Part shown: positions 29,023 through 39,074 of the stretch, one piece after another
Layout of the letters: each line of letters begins with the position of its first letter
Numbering within the stretch: position 1 is the stretch's first letter
Assembly: GCA_017548985.1 (NCBI GenBank)
Contig: JAFYYW010000026.1
Span: forward strand, 93,235 to 157,234
Direction of reading: 5' to 3'
DNA length: 64,000 nucleotides
From: Bacteroidales bacterium
Lineage (GTDB): Bacteria > Bacteroidota > Bacteroidia > Bacteroidales > UBA932
Translations under genes and position numbers: made by a program
Notes under the pieces: generated by a model
The model's input: only the letters and a program-made list of their open reading frames with translations
Database searches by the model: none
What the model was told of the DNA's origin: nothing

Positions 29023-31244
29023 GTTTCTCCAAGTTCACAGAGCAGGATTATGAGGTCATCCGCGAGAGTTACGCCAAGTTGAAAGAGGCGGCCCGCAAGA
29101 GATGCGCCAACCAGGAGGAACTGGATGTCGTGCAGAAAGCGTTCGAGTTCGCCAACGAGGCCCACAAGAATGTCCGCCGCCGCTCAGGCGGGCCGTACAT
29201 TATCCATCCGATCGAGGTGGCACAGATCGTGGTCTCCGACATTGGCCTCGGTTACAAATCTATCGCCGCGGCTCTCCTACACGATGTGGTTGAGGATACG
29301 GACTATACGGTGGACGACCTTCGCAATCTGTTCGGGGACAAGATAGCGAGCCTTGTGGAAGGTCTGACAAAGATCAAGATCGTTCTCGACAACGAGGACA
29401 GGTCCAAGAGGTCGGACAACTATTCGGAAAGTCTTCAGGCCGAGAATTTCAAGAGGATTCTTCTGACTCTTAACGACGACGTGAGGGTCGTGCTTATTAA
29501 ACTCGCCGACAGGTTGCATAACTGCCGGACCATCGATTCGATGCCGGAGTACAAGAGGGACAAGATCTTGAGCGAGACGATGTTCATCTTCATTCCCCTC
29601 GCCCACAGGCTCGGTCTGTATGAGATCAAGTCCGAGATGGAGAATATCTGGCTCAAATACAAGGAGCCGGACGCCTACAAGGAGATATCCGGACTTGTCA
29701 GCAAGAACATCAACGACCTCGAGAAACAGATCGATGAATTTATAACTCCCATCGACGCGGCTCTGAAGGCGTCAGGATTCAATTTCGAGATCAGGAAAAG
29801 GGTGAAGACTCCCTATTCGATCTGGCATAAGATGCAGACGAAGAACATCAGTTTCGAGCAGGTCTATGACCTGTACGCCCTGCGGGTGGTTTTCACTCCG
29901 GACGCGGGGACTAAAGAGACTGAGAGGGACCAGTGCTACCATATATTCTCGATTATCACTGGTATATACCGTTACAAGCCAGACAGGGTCAGGGACTGGG
30001 TGAAACACCCGAAGAGCAACGGCTATGAGGCTCTCCACTGCACCCTGATGAGTGACAAGGGAGTCTGGATCGAGGTTCAGATCCGCTCCAAGAGGATGGA
30101 TGATATCGCGGAGAAGGGAATCGCCGCCCATTGGGCTTACAAGCAGGAAGGCTACCTGAGTGAGAACGACAGTGAGATGGACAAGTGGCTGGCCAAGGTG
30201 AAGGACATCCTGGTCAGTCCTGACGTGAACGCCCTTGAGCTTCTTGACATAATCCATAACGACTTGACCAGCAGCGAGATCACCGTGTTCACCCCTAAAG
30301 GTGAGCAGAAGTCTATCCAGAAAGGAGCCACGGCCCTTGATTTCGCGTACGGTATCCACACCGAGATCGGTAACAAGGCGATAGCCGCGAAGGTCAACAT
30401 GAGGCTTGTCCCTTTGTCCCATGTGCTGAGAACAGGAGACCAGGTCGAGATCATCACCGCTGAGAACGAGCATCCGAAGAAGGAGTGGCTCCAGTTCTTG
30501 CAGACCAGACATGCCCGCAACGTTGTCATAGACTACTTCAAAGGCAGCAAGAAAGAGCTCGTGGAGGTCGGGAAAGCGTCTCTGTCATCCCAACTCGAGA
30601 ACCTTGGATACAGGCTTAACAGCGACTCCTCCGAGATCCTGTGCCGCCACTTCAACATCCCCGGCAAGAATACCGAGGAATTGTATTTCAGAGTCGGGCT
30701 GGGGCTTGTCAAGACTGATTCCATCGGCGATGTGCTCGCCACAGAGCTTCCGGCCAAAACCCACTCGTGGCCATTCTCCTTGTTCAGCAGATGGAGAGAC
30801 AGCCAACCGGCAGGAAAAGAGAAAGAGGATTATATCATAGCCTCTTGTTGCCGGCCTATCCCCGGTGACGCTGTCGTAGGGATCAAGAACCAGGACGGCA
30901 CTATCACCGTCCACAAGAAGACCTGCCCCGTGGCCGACAGCCTGGCCTCCAAGCACGGTGACAGGGTCGTGGTCCCCCAATGGGAGACAGACGGTGAGAA
31001 AAAAGCTTTCCTGGCGAGAATCGCCCTTAAGGGTATCGACAGGGTCGGCCTTCTCAATGAGATATCGAGATACATCTCGCTGGTGATGGGTGTGAACATG
31101 AAGAAGGTGCTTCTCAGCACAGAGGAGGGCCTGTTTGAGGGGTATATTGACCTCAGCGTCCAAGATAAGACGGCGCTCGAGAGGATGATCCGGAAACTCT
31201 CGTCGATAGATGGCATACAAAGTGTAGCTAGAACCGAGTTATGA
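29019..31244 (+). CDS. RelA/SpoT-family (p)ppGpp synthetase/hydrolase
   Basis: A 741-residue long Rel. The N-terminal HD hydrolase domain is intact (H63 in IIHPIEVA, H88-D89 in LLHDVVEDTDYT). The synthetase domain follows, with YDLYALRVVF, HPKSNGYEALHC and EVQIRSKRM. The TGS domain (ITVFTPKGEQKSIQKGATAL), a CC/zinc-type region (ASCCRPIPGDAVVG) and a C-terminal ACT domain complete it. Preserved HD residues point to a bifunctional, SpoT-like enzyme that makes and degrades the stringent alarmone. Both ends overlap neighbours by four bases, so it is part of a coupled run. Confidence 0.95.
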   Translation: MSFSKFTEQDYEVIRESYAKLKEAARKRCANQEELDVVQKAFEFANEAHKNVRRRSGGPYIIHPIEVAQIVVSDIGLGYKSIAAALLHDVVEDTDYTVDDLRNLFGDKIASLVEGLTKIKIVLDNEDRSKRSDNYSESLQAENFKRILLTLNDDVRVVLIKLADRLHNCRTIDSMPEYKRDKILSETMFIFIPLAHRLGLYEIKSEMENIWLKYKEPDAYKEISGLVSKNINDLEKQIDEFITPIDAALKASGFNFEIRKRVKTPYSIWHKMQTKNISFEQVYDLYALRVVFTPDAGTKETERDQCYHIFSIITGIYRYKPDRVRDWVKHPKSNGYEALHCTLMSDKGVWIEVQIRSKRMDDIAEKGIAAHWAYKQEGYLSENDSEMDKWLAKVKDILVSPDVNALELLDIIHNDLTSSEITVFTPKGEQKSIQKGATALDFAYGIHTEIGNKAIAAKVNMRLVPLSHVLRTGDQVEIITAENEHPKKEWLQFLQTRHARNVVIDYFKGSKKELVEVGKASLSSQLENLGYRLNSDSSEILCRHFNIPGKNTEELYFRVGLGLVKTDSIGDVLATELPAKTHSWPFSLFSRWRDSQPAGKEKEDYIIASCCRPIPGDAVVGIKNQDGTITVHKKTCPVADSLASKHGDRVVVPQWETDGEKKAFLARIALKGIDRVGLLNEISRYISLVMGVNMKKVLLSTEEGLFEGYIDLSVQDKTALERMIRKLSSIDGIQSVARTEL

Positions 31245-33040
31245 GAAATTTTTTGACGAGATATTTCCCTATCATCCCGGCCGCAGTGGTGATTGTATTG
31301 TCCGTGTTCTCGCATTCATGCGCGAACACGACCCAAGCCCCGAAAGGTGGACTTAAGGACACCATCCCACCGGTGCTGGTCAAGGTTACCCCAAAGCCCG
31401 GATCGACAGGGATCCCCGTCAAAGGGGCACAGATCGAGTTCACCTTCAATGAATATGTGACCGTGAAGGATCCCAAGGGAATCTATCTCTCCCCTCCCCA
31501 GAAGAAATCCCCGAAATTCAAACTGAGGGGGAAGAGCGTGATAGTATACTTTGAGGAGGAACTCTTGCCTGATTTGACTTACACCCTGGATCTCACAGGT
31601 GCTATCGGCGACAACAATGAGGGTAACCTGTTCCCCGGTTTCACCACCTTCTTCTCCACCGGAGACAGGGTCGATTCGATGTACGTCACAGGATCGGTCT
31701 ACGATTGCTCAAACCTGAAACCCATCAAAGGAGCGACAGTCATGTTGTACAAGGACCACAGTGATTCCGCCGTGTTCCTTCAGCGTCCAGTCGCGGCTGG
31801 AAGGACTGACGACTGGGGTTTCTTCGCTATCAGGAATATCCAGGACACCTTGTACAGGGCGTACGCCATCGTGGACGCCAATTCCAACAACGTCTACGAT
31901 CCCGCCGAGGACAGGGTGGCTTTTATAGACTCCCTCATAAGGCCGGTTAACGTCATTGGGGATTCTATTCCGGAGCTGATGAAGTATGACATGAAAGATA
32001 CCGTCGGTTGTCTCGCCCGCCATTCTGACATAAGCCTTAACGTGTTCCGGGAGCGTCCTTCAAAGCAGATGCTGGTGAACAAGAAGAGGACTGGAGACAG
32101 ATCCGCCTATGTGTCTTTCATGGCCCCGGACGCGAGGATTGACTCATTGTGGTTCAAGGGTTTCCCGGCGGAGAAGGTTATCACTGAATTCAATATCGAA
32201 CAAGACAGCTTGCTTCTCTGGATAAATGATTCCCGCAGAATGCCGGACACCCTTCATCTGTTTGTCAAATATTGGAAGACTGATACTTTGGGCATCCTGC
32301 AGCCTGTCACGGAAGATTACAAGCTGATTGATGAGAATAAGCCTAAAGGGAAAGGAAAAGCGAAGAAAGAGGTTGAGCATCAGGACACGATATGCCCCAT
32401 TAAACTGACCGCGATAGCCGAGAACATAGAACAGGACGGAATGACGTTGGAATTCACCGTACCACCTTTCCTGGGTTATTTCGACAGCCTCTCATTCAAG
32501 TCCATCAATCCTAAACAGGTGGAAAAAAAGGAGAATTTCAAGATCGAGAGGGATTCCCTGAATCTCCGTCGTTATCTGATCACTCCACAGGTCAAATTCC
32601 AGCAAGGGTACGATTATGTGTTCAAGGTGCCTCACAGGATATTCAGGGACATCGACGGGCATTGGAATGACAGTACCGAAGTCAAGGTGGCGCTTCCAAA
32701 AGATGAGGATCTCAGCACCTTCACCCTCAATGTCACCGGAGTTAAGGAAAAGTACATTATCCATCTCCTTGACGAGAAAAAGGATAATATCCTTAGGCAA
32801 TATATAATCGACTCTGACAAGCAGCTCGTTTTCCCTTATTTGAAGCAAGGAAAATACTGCATCCGTATCATTGAGGACATCAACAGGAACGGGATAGTTG
32901 ACACCGGTGACCTGCTCAAACACAGGCAGCCGGAAAAGGTCAAGTTCCTCAAGACGAAAGACCAGGACACATTTGAGATTCCCGAGAGGAGTGAGATTGA
33001 GCAGAATCTCGACATGCGGGTGTTCATGAAGGAGAATTGA
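31241..33040 (+). CDS. Ig-like domain lipoprotein (Big_5-type, exported)
   Basis: A 599-residue exported protein. A signal segment ends near Cys27 (VFSHSC), although His at -2 makes the lipobox imperfect. A bacterial Ig-like domain (about residues 45-135, DTIPPVLVKVTPKPGSTG and IEFTFNEYV) follows, then a carboxypeptidase-regulatory-like beta domain (GSVYDCSNLKPIKGATVML, NVYDPAEDRVAF). The C-terminal third has a second such fold (GKYCIRIIEDINRNGIVDTGD). It probably sits in the outer membrane or periplasm. Function unknown; it is common next to housekeeping genes in Bacteroidota. Confidence 0.8.
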   Translation: MRNFLTRYFPIIPAAVVIVLSVFSHSCANTTQAPKGGLKDTIPPVLVKVTPKPGSTGIPVKGAQIEFTFNEYVTVKDPKGIYLSPPQKKSPKFKLRGKSVIVYFEEELLPDLTYTLDLTGAIGDNNEGNLFPGFTTFFSTGDRVDSMYVTGSVYDCSNLKPIKGATVMLYKDHSDSAVFLQRPVAAGRTDDWGFFAIRNIQDTLYRAYAIVDANSNNVYDPAEDRVAFIDSLIRPVNVIGDSIPELMKYDMKDTVGCLARHSDISLNVFRERPSKQMLVNKKRTGDRSAYVSFMAPDARIDSLWFKGFPAEKVITEFNIEQDSLLLWINDSRRMPDTLHLFVKYWKTDTLGILQPVTEDYKLIDENKPKGKGKAKKEVEHQDTICPIKLTAIAENIEQDGMTLEFTVPPFLGYFDSLSFKSINPKQVEKKENFKIERDSLNLRRYLITPQVKFQQGYDYVFKVPHRIFRDIDGHWNDSTEVKVALPKDEDLSTFTLNVTGVKEKYIIHLLDEKKDNILRQYIIDSDKQLVFPYLKQGKYCIRIIEDINRNGIVDTGDLLKHRQPEKVKFLKTKDQDTFEIPERSEIEQNLDMRVFMKEN

Positions 33041-33042
33041 CG

Positions 33043-33858
33043 ATGAGGAGGATATTTACCATCATATTGTTTTTGGTTCTCGCTGTCACCTCGGTGAGAG
33101 CGCAGGACGCCCCACCCGCGGACTCGCTGAAGAAGGTGTTCTCACTCAATGACTACACGATGATCGGAGTCGAGTACGGAGCTTCTCTCAGCAGGATGCA
33201 GTTCAACCCGTCAAAGACACAGGGGAACCTGTTCGTCCCCCACACGGTAGGTGTCTATGTCCTCAAGTACGGGAAGCTCTTTGACGGAAGCCCGAATTTC
33301 GGATTGAAAGCCGGTGTCCGCTACGGGCATGAGGGCTATCAGTTCAAGATGAACAAGGAGACCGGCATCACACCCACGCTGGAGGGCGCTGAGAAGGCGA
33401 TAATCGATCTGGTGGAAGTTCCCATGATGGCTCATTTCCATTCTGACGGCCTTCATTTCAAGGTCATGCTAGACTTGGGTATTTATGGTGGATACAGACT
33501 CTCGATAGAAAGGATCGGAGAACATGTCTATGACGAGTTCCGTCACTCGTTCATGGAATGGGATTACCGCATCGACTACGGAATCACAGGTGGACTGGGA
33601 TTCGGTCTGGTGTTCGATCCAATCGAGTTTCATGTCAATGCCGGAGTCAGGTACTCTTGGGGATCACTATACAGGGCGGACTACCTGAGCCCAGATTTTT
33701 ACAGGTTCGCATATCCGCTTGATTTCATGCTCACGACCGGGTTGTATTTCCAAATCACAAAGAGGACCGGCAAGACTAAGGGGCAGATCAGGCGAGAAGC
33801 TTATAATCAAGTTTATAATCCAAAGAACGATGGAGAGACTCTCGGCGAGGGTAGGTGA
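33043..33858 (+). CDS. Outer-membrane beta-barrel protein (porin-like family)
   Basis: A 271-residue protein with a signal peptide (MRRIFTIILFLVLAVTSVRA, cut before QDAPP). Its body of alternating hydrophobic and aromatic strands has Gly/Tyr-rich turns (YGASLSRMQF, LGIYGGYRLSI, GGLGFGLVF, GVRYSWGSLY). This is typical of small outer-membrane barrels of the PorT/OMP_b-brl_2 kind. ATG 33043 is used rather than a TTG at 33037 that overlaps the upstream stop. The next gene, ispG, starts inside its last 29 bases. Confidence 0.75.
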   Translation: MRRIFTIILFLVLAVTSVRAQDAPPADSLKKVFSLNDYTMIGVEYGASLSRMQFNPSKTQGNLFVPHTVGVYVLKYGKLFDGSPNFGLKAGVRYGHEGYQFKMNKETGITPTLEGAEKAIIDLVEVPMMAHFHSDGLHFKVMLDLGIYGGYRLSIERIGEHVYDEFRHSFMEWDYRIDYGITGGLGFGLVFDPIEFHVNAGVRYSWGSLYRADYLSPDFYRFAYPLDFMLTTGLYFQITKRTGKTKGQIRREAYNQVYNPKNDGETLGEGR

Positions 33859-35170
33859 CGTGGTGATCGGAGGAGATGGCCACATCGTCGTACAGACGAT
33901 GTGCAACACCCACACCTCCGACGTGGAAGCCACTGTGGCCCAATGTGTAAGGCTATCTGAGGCGGGAGCTGAGCTTATCCGGATAACGGTTCCGGGACTG
34001 CCTGATGTGGAACATATCAGAAGCATCAAGGAACAACTGAGGGGAATGGGAATCAATACTCCCCTTGTGGCCGATATTCATTTCTCCTCACAGACAGCGC
34101 TCGCCGTCGCCCCTGTCGTGGAGAAAGTTAGAATCAATCCCGGCAATTTCCATAAAGACCACGATGAGGCTGTGAGGCAGTTCAGGAACCTGATCAGGGT
34201 CTGCTCTGACAACGGGACAGCTATCCGGGTGGGGATTAATCATGGCTCGCTCGGGGAATATATCACCAATCTCTACGGGAACACTCCCGAGGCGATGGCT
34301 AAGGCCGCAATGGAGTGGCTCGGAATATGCCTTGAGGAAGATTTCACCAATGTCGTCGTCTCGCTCAAGTCCAGCAACACAAGGGTGATGGTTGACGCCT
34401 ACAGGGCCCTTTCAAAGGCGATGGAGGAAGAAGGACACGTGTTCCCCCTCCATGTCGGCGTGACTGAGGCCGGCAACGGGGACAGCGGCAGGATCAAATC
34501 ATGCGTCGGGATCTCAGCCCTCCTTTCTGAAGGGCTCGGAGACACTGTCAGGGTTTCCCTCACCGAGGATCCGGAGGCCGAGCTTCCGGTAGCCAGATAC
34601 TTGTCCGCCAGATACGGGCGAAAAATCGTTTCGTCTATGACCTCTGTCTCGGTCTGCGGGCGAAAAGCCATTGCGGAGTACCACTCCCCTTCCTTCGAGA
34701 CACTTCTGCTGGACGTCTCATGTGATTTCGGGAAACGATTGTTGGATAAGGAGTTGGATGAGCTTGAGCTTACCGGAGACTTCATCGATGAGAATGGGAA
34801 AACCGTATCTGTCACAGATTCCGGGACTGGCTCATATCTCGTCGATGAGCTGATGCAGGCCACACGCAGGAGGTTCTACCGACCGGAATATATCGCCTGC
34901 CCCGGTTGCGGAAGGACGATGTACGACTTGCAGGCGGCTTTGGCCGAGGTCAAAGCTAAAACCTCTCACCTCAAGGACACGGTTATAGCGGTGATGGGAT
35001 GTATCGTGAATGGTCCTGGAGAGATGGCAGACGCCGATTGGGGTTATGTCGGAGAGGGAAACCGGAGAGTGTCTATTTATAAAGGGAAAACGCCCGTCTT
35101 AAGACACGTCCCCGAAGATGAGGCCGTGGAAAAGCTTCTGGCTCTTATTGAGGCTGAGAGAACTACTTGA
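33830..35170 (+). CDS. ispG: 4-hydroxy-3-methylbut-2-en-1-yl diphosphate synthase
   Basis: A 446-residue iron-sulphur enzyme of the MEP isoprenoid pathway. The TIM barrel starts at GDVVIGGDGHIVVQTM and includes ADIHFSSQTAL and KVRINPGNF. The [4Fe-4S] domain holds the Cys motifs CPGCGRT and MGCIVNGPGE. Between barrel and cluster domain is an extra segment of roughly 90-100 residues. That is longer than in the ~370-residue Escherichia coli enzyme but much shorter than the large insert of typical Bacteroidota, chlamydial and plant forms. ATG 33830 gives the standard N-terminus; longer starts lie in the previous gene. The end overlaps psd on the other strand. Confidence 0.92.
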   Translation: MERLSARVGDVVIGGDGHIVVQTMCNTHTSDVEATVAQCVRLSEAGAELIRITVPGLPDVEHIRSIKEQLRGMGINTPLVADIHFSSQTALAVAPVVEKVRINPGNFHKDHDEAVRQFRNLIRVCSDNGTAIRVGINHGSLGEYITNLYGNTPEAMAKAAMEWLGICLEEDFTNVVVSLKSSNTRVMVDAYRALSKAMEEEGHVFPLHVGVTEAGNGDSGRIKSCVGISALLSEGLGDTVRVSLTEDPEAELPVARYLSARYGRKIVSSMTSVSVCGRKAIAEYHSPSFETLLLDVSCDFGKRLLDKELDELELTGDFIDENGKTVSVTDSGTGSYLVDELMQATRRRFYRPEYIACPGCGRTMYDLQAALAEVKAKTSHLKDTVIAVMGCIVNGPGEMADADWGYVGEGNRRVSIYKGKTPVLRHVPEDEAVEKLLALIEAERTT

Positions 35171-35828
35171 GTCTGGCGATCTTAGTGACACTAGCCACCG
35201 TGAACTCATCTTCCTTGACTAGGATTTCAGCGTCTAGAGGAAGGTAGATGTCTATCCTGGATCCGAATTTGATTATACCGCACTGTTTACCCCTCTCGAC
35301 TTCCAGGCCCTCCTTTGAGTAACATACTATCCTTCGGGCGAAAGTGCCGGCGATCTGCTTGAAAAACACCTCGCCATGAGAGTTGCGGATAGCCGTCGAG
35401 GAATGCTCGTTCTTCTCAGATGATTTTGGAAGGAAGGCGAGAAGGTATTTTCCCGGATGGTACTTATAATATGAGACTTTGCCGGTCACGGGCCAGAAAT
35501 TCGTGTGGACATCAAAGAAATCCATGTAGATGGACACTTGGATACGGTCTTCCTTGAAATACTCCCCTTCATAAGCCCGCTCTACAACCACGACCTTTCC
35601 ATCCGCCACAGCTGTCACCAGAGTCTCATCTCCTTCAGGAATATCCCTGTCCGGGACCCTGTGGAACCAGAAAACGAAAAAGGCGAATACCAGCAGGAAC
35701 AAAAGGATGGGAATGAGGGCCCAGAGAGGTTTAATGAACAATATTGCCAAGGCAGCGAGAATGATACTTGCGGTCCAGTAAACGGCAATCGTGCCCTTGG
35801 AGTCTTTATCTATGACTATTCGTCTCAT
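35163..35828 (-). CDS. psd: Phosphatidylserine decarboxylase proenzyme (short type)
   Basis: A 221-residue pyruvoyl proenzyme of the short, archaeal-type Psd. It has two N-terminal membrane helices (about residues 14-50), then VHTNFWPVTGKVSYYKYHPGKY and the KSSEKNEHS block. The self-cleavage site is Gly-Ser in KFGSRIDIYLP. It makes phosphatidylethanolamine at the inner membrane. It is last in the rsfS-ftsH-cdsA-psd unit, right after cdsA, which makes the CDP-diacylglycerol precursor. ATG 35828 is preferred; a TTG at 35849 would add seven residues and overlap cdsA. Confidence 0.9.
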   Translation of the reverse strand: MRRIVIDKDSKGTIAVYWTASIILAALAILFIKPLWALIPILLFLLVFAFFVFWFHRVPDRDIPEGDETLVTAVADGKVVVVERAYEGEYFKEDRIQVSIYMDFFDVHTNFWPVTGKVSYYKYHPGKYLLAFLPKSSEKNEHSSTAIRNSHGEVFFKQIAGTFARRIVCYSKEGLEVERGKQCGIIKFGSRIDIYLPLDAEILVKEDEFTVASVTKIARLK

Positions 35829-35845
35829 TTTCAATCGTTTGATGA

Positions 35846-36676
35846 TCAAAGAAGGTCAAATATTGCCAGATAGATGGCACCGAATGGCATAGCCATAAGC
35901 GTGCTGTCGAAACGGTCCAGCAGTCCTCCATGACCAGGAATGATATTACCGGAGTCTTTCACCCCGAAGACCCTCTTCCATTGCGATTCGTATAGGTCAC
36001 CATATACTCCGGCTACAGACATTATCAGCGCCAGGATCAAAGAATGGATGAGCGGGAACTTGAGGATACCAACCTCATACAGGATAAACGCGGAAAGGAC
36101 GGACATCACGACTCCCCCGATAAACCCGATCCAAGTCTTCTTTGGAGAGACAGTGGGGAAAAGCTTCTTGGGGAATCTCTTGCCCATAGTGATCCCGAAA
36201 GCGAAAGCCCCGACATCAGAGCACCAGATTATGATGAAGAAGCAGAGCAGCAGGTTACCGCTGAAATTCCCGGCCTTGTCGAACGCGATCAGGTTGCCAA
36301 GGGCGATCGGCACGGCGATGTATAGAAGGCCGGTATAGATGTTCGAGAACTTTCCGTATTCCTCCTTATCCTTCACATAAAGGGAGTTGATCATGACGAT
36401 GAACACCGGTATCATCGCCAAGGCGATGAAACGCATGGGAATGTGATAGGTTGAAGCGGCGAACAAGACGCCGAAAAGGAATATCCCGGCGAGAATGGCC
36501 AGCACCTTGGAGAAAGTGTAGCTGTGGCCCATAGTGATCTCGTAGAACTCAATCAGCATCACCGACATGATGAATATCATCATCGCGGCGAACAGGAACT
36601 TATTGAACATCAAGCACGCCACCATCACGATGATGAAAGCGATGCCTGATATTGTCCTGACGGTCACATTATTCAT
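35846..36676 (-). CDS. cdsA: Phosphatidate cytidylyltransferase
   Basis: A 276-residue membrane protein with seven to eight helices. The CdsA signature near the C-terminus is clear: CSDVGAFAFG, FPTVSPKKTWIGFIGG and, later, GNIIPGHGGLLDRFDS. It makes CDP-diacylglycerol from CTP and phosphatidate. The start ATG 36676 lies inside the last codons of ftsH (8-bp overlap), giving the usual family N-terminus; the frame stays open upstream. Next gene is psd in the same pathway. Confidence 0.93.
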   Translation of the reverse strand: MNNVTVRTISGIAFIIVMVACLMFNKFLFAAMMIFIMSVMLIEFYEITMGHSYTFSKVLAILAGIFLFGVLFAASTYHIPMRFIALAMIPVFIVMINSLYVKDKEEYGKFSNIYTGLLYIAVPIALGNLIAFDKAGNFSGNLLLCFFIIIWCSDVGAFAFGITMGKRFPKKLFPTVSPKKTWIGFIGGVVMSVLSAFILYEVGILKFPLIHSLILALIMSVAGVYGDLYESQWKRVFGVKDSGNIIPGHGGLLDRFDSTLMAMPFGAIYLAIFDLL

Positions 36677-38636
36677 CGGCAACAGTGGTTTCGGCCTCAG
36701 GCTCAGGATCCTGGACAGGATCAACCGGCTTGACCTTCGGGCCAAGTATCAACTCAATATCCTCCGCGAATATCACTTCTTTCTCAAGAAGAAGCTTCGC
36801 CATCTTGACAAAACCCTCCTGGTTGTCCAGCAGGATCTTCTTTGTCCTCTCATGAACCTCGTCGACCAGATCCCGGACCTCTTTGTCCATCACCTCTGCT
36901 GTCTTCTCGCTATAAGGCTTGGTCAAGTCGTAGCCTCTCGCACCGGTGGAATCATAGAATGAAAGCTCGCCGGTCTTCTCGCCCATGCCGTAGAACTGGA
37001 TCATGTTGTATGCGATCCTGGTCAACCTCTCAAGGTCATTCAGAGCTCCTGTGGCGGGCTCACCATTGATTATCTCCTCAGCGACACGGCCAGCCATCAG
37101 GGCGCACATCTGATCCATCAGATATGACTTGGAGAGGATCTTCCTCTCATCAGGAAGGTACCATGTCAGTCCAAGGGCGTCACCTCTCGGGATCAGACTG
37201 ACCTTGAAGACAGGATCCGAATAAGGCAGCAGCCAACCAACGGTAGCGTGTCCGGCCTCGTGGTAAGCGGTCGTCTTCTTCTCCGCCGGGGTGAGGATAG
37301 AACTCTTGCGCTCAAGACCTCCTATAATACGGTCTACAGCGTCAAGGAAGTCCTGCTTATCAATCTCAGGCTTGTTCTTCCTGGCGGCGGTCAAAGCTGC
37401 CTCGTTGCACACATTGGCTATATCAGCTCCGGAGAACCCGGGGGTGTGACGGGCCATGAAGCTGACATCAAAGTCTTTTGATATCTTCAGGCCGCGCATG
37501 TGGACAAGGAATATCTCTTCCCTCTCCTTCAGCTCAGGAAGCTCGACATGGATCTGGCGGTCGAAGCGGCCAGCCCTCATAAGAGCCTTGTCAAGTATGT
37601 CAGCCCTGTTGGTGGCAGCCAGGATTATGACTCCGGAATTGGTGTCGAAACCATCCATCTCCGTGAGCAACTGGTTTAAAGTGTTCTCCCGCTCGTCATT
37701 GGAGGAGAAGCCCACATTCTTTCCCCTGGCGCGTCCGACAGCGTCGATCTCATCGATAAACACTATGCAGGGAGCCTTCTCCTTAGCCTGACGGAACAGG
37801 TCACGGACCCTGGAGGCACCAACACCTACGAACATCTCCACGAAATCCGATCCGGAAATCGAGAAGAAAGGAACATTGGCCTCTCCAGCTACAGCCTTGG
37901 CCAGGAGGGTCTTTCCGGTACCGGGAGGGCCTACCAGGAGAGCGCCTTTGGGAATCTTTCCTCCGAGGGAGGTATATTTCTGGGGATTCTTCAGGAAATC
38001 AACGATTTCCATCACCTCTTCCTTCGCTCCGTAAAGACCGGCGACATCCTTGAAGGTGACATTGACCTTATCCTTGTCAGCCAGCTTGCCAGTCGACTTG
38101 CCCACATTGAATATCCCGCCTCCGGGGCCACCGGGGCCAGCGCCCATATTCCTGTTGAAACCACGGAACATCCAGATCCACATCAGGATAAGGAAGATGG
38201 GGAATATCAGCCATTCCAGGACATCAACCCAGGCGTGACTCTCGTTCTCGACAACTATCTTGACTTGACCGGACGGTGGCAGGGCGGCGTTGAGCTCGCC
38301 GAACTCCTTCTCCGAGTCGAACTTGTCGGAAACCAGGAATATGAAATGGGGTGAGCTGGTAGGTACCTTCCCGCCGAACTTGTCGGCATATTTGGCCAAC
38401 CTGTCGGGCTGGATGGTAATATCTCCCTTATAATTGTTGCGGATATAGGTGATCTCCTTGATGTCACCAGCGGCGAACATCTCCTTTACCTCGGCCCACT
38501 CGATCTTCTGGGGATTGGCGCCGCTGTTATTGAACAGCAACCATCCGATCCCGATAATCAGCAGCAGATAAAACCAGGAGAAATTGAACCTCAGCTTGAC
38601 TATCTTGCGGTTAGGTTCATTGTCGTTATTCGGCAT
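36669..38636 (-). CDS. ftsH: ATP-dependent zinc metalloprotease FtsH
   Basis: A 655-residue membrane-anchored AAA+ protease. An N-terminal membrane helix (about 18-35) is followed by a periplasmic domain and a second helix ([19 protein letters not shown]). The AAA module has Walker [15 protein letters not shown], Walker [11 protein letters not shown] and the second region of homology with MRAGRFDRQ. The zinc site is HEAGH. It degrades membrane and regulatory proteins. ATG 38636 overlaps the rsfS end by 11 bp. The acidic tail is typical. Confidence 0.96.
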   Translation of the reverse strand: MPNNDNEPNRKIVKLRFNFSWFYLLLIIGIGWLLFNNSGANPQKIEWAEVKEMFAAGDIKEITYIRNNYKGDITIQPDRLAKYADKFGGKVPTSSPHFIFLVSDKFDSEKEFGELNAALPPSGQVKIVVENESHAWVDVLEWLIFPIFLILMWIWMFRGFNRNMGAGPGGPGGGIFNVGKSTGKLADKDKVNVTFKDVAGLYGAKEEVMEIVDFLKNPQKYTSLGGKIPKGALLVGPPGTGKTLLAKAVAGEANVPFFSISGSDFVEMFVGVGASRVRDLFRQAKEKAPCIVFIDEIDAVGRARGKNVGFSSNDERENTLNQLLTEMDGFDTNSGVIILAATNRADILDKALMRAGRFDRQIHVELPELKEREEIFLVHMRGLKISKDFDVSFMARHTPGFSGADIANVCNEAALTAARKNKPEIDKQDFLDAVDRIIGGLERKSSILTPAEKKTTAYHEAGHATVGWLLPYSDPVFKVSLIPRGDALGLTWYLPDERKILSKSYLMDQMCALMAGRVAEEIINGEPATGALNDLERLTRIAYNMIQFYGMGEKTGELSFYDSTGARGYDLTKPYSEKTAEVMDKEVRDLVDEVHERTKKILLDNQEGFVKMAKLLLEKEVIFAEDIELILGPKVKPVDPVQDPEPEAETTVADE

Positions 38637-39006
38637 CTTTCTGTGTCTTTTTGGTTCTCGGCCTGTCCTTGTACTCTTTCTGCGGGGCATCAGCCCAAAG
38701 TTCCTCGAGCCTGTAGAACTGCCTGTATTCTGTCAGGAAAATATGGGCCACGATGTCACCGTAGTCCAGGATTATCCAAAAGTTATTCTCCATGCCCTGG
38801 GTCCGGAAAGGTTTCCGGCCAAGCTCGCGCATCTTCTCTATGACATTGTCAGCGATGGCGTTGACATTTGTCGTGGAATCCGCGTTGCATATCATGAAAT
38901 GGTCCGTGATAGCGGTACCAATCGATCTCAAGTCGACTCCGACAACATTTTGGGCCTTTTTGTCAAGCATAGCGTCAGCCATGACCCTCAAGTCGTGTGT
39001 GATCAT
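38626..39006 (-). CDS. rsfS: Ribosomal silencing factor RsfS
   Basis: A 126-residue RsfS/Iojap protein. The core includes AQNVVGVDLRSIG, DHFMICNADSTTNVNAIAD and WIILDYGDIVAHIF. It binds ribosomal protein L14 and blocks subunit joining. The C-terminal tail is Lys-rich. The frame is open to 39075, but the promoter TATATTTG at 39042-39049 (minus strand) lies there, so ATG 39006 is chosen. First gene of the ftsH-cdsA-psd run. Confidence 0.92.
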   Translation of the reverse strand: MITHDLRVMADAMLDKKAQNVVGVDLRSIGTAITDHFMICNADSTTNVNAIADNVIEKMRELGRKPFRTQGMENNFWIILDYGDIVAHIFLTEYRQFYRLEELWADAPQKEYKDRPRTKKTQKDAE

Positions 39007-39021
39007 ATCAATAATCTTTCT

Positions 39022-39049
39022 TAATTTTGTCCTAAAGTTTACAAATATA
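39022..39049. promoter_or_regulatory. Overlapping divergent promoters of rsfS and birA
   Basis: A plus-strand TAATTTTG (39022-39029, toward birA) and a minus-strand TATATTTG (39042-39049, toward rsfS) lie within 28 bp of each other. The two polymerases would compete for the same short region. Confidence 0.55.
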
Positions 39050-39074
39050 GTAAAAAACGACAATTTCCGAGCCA

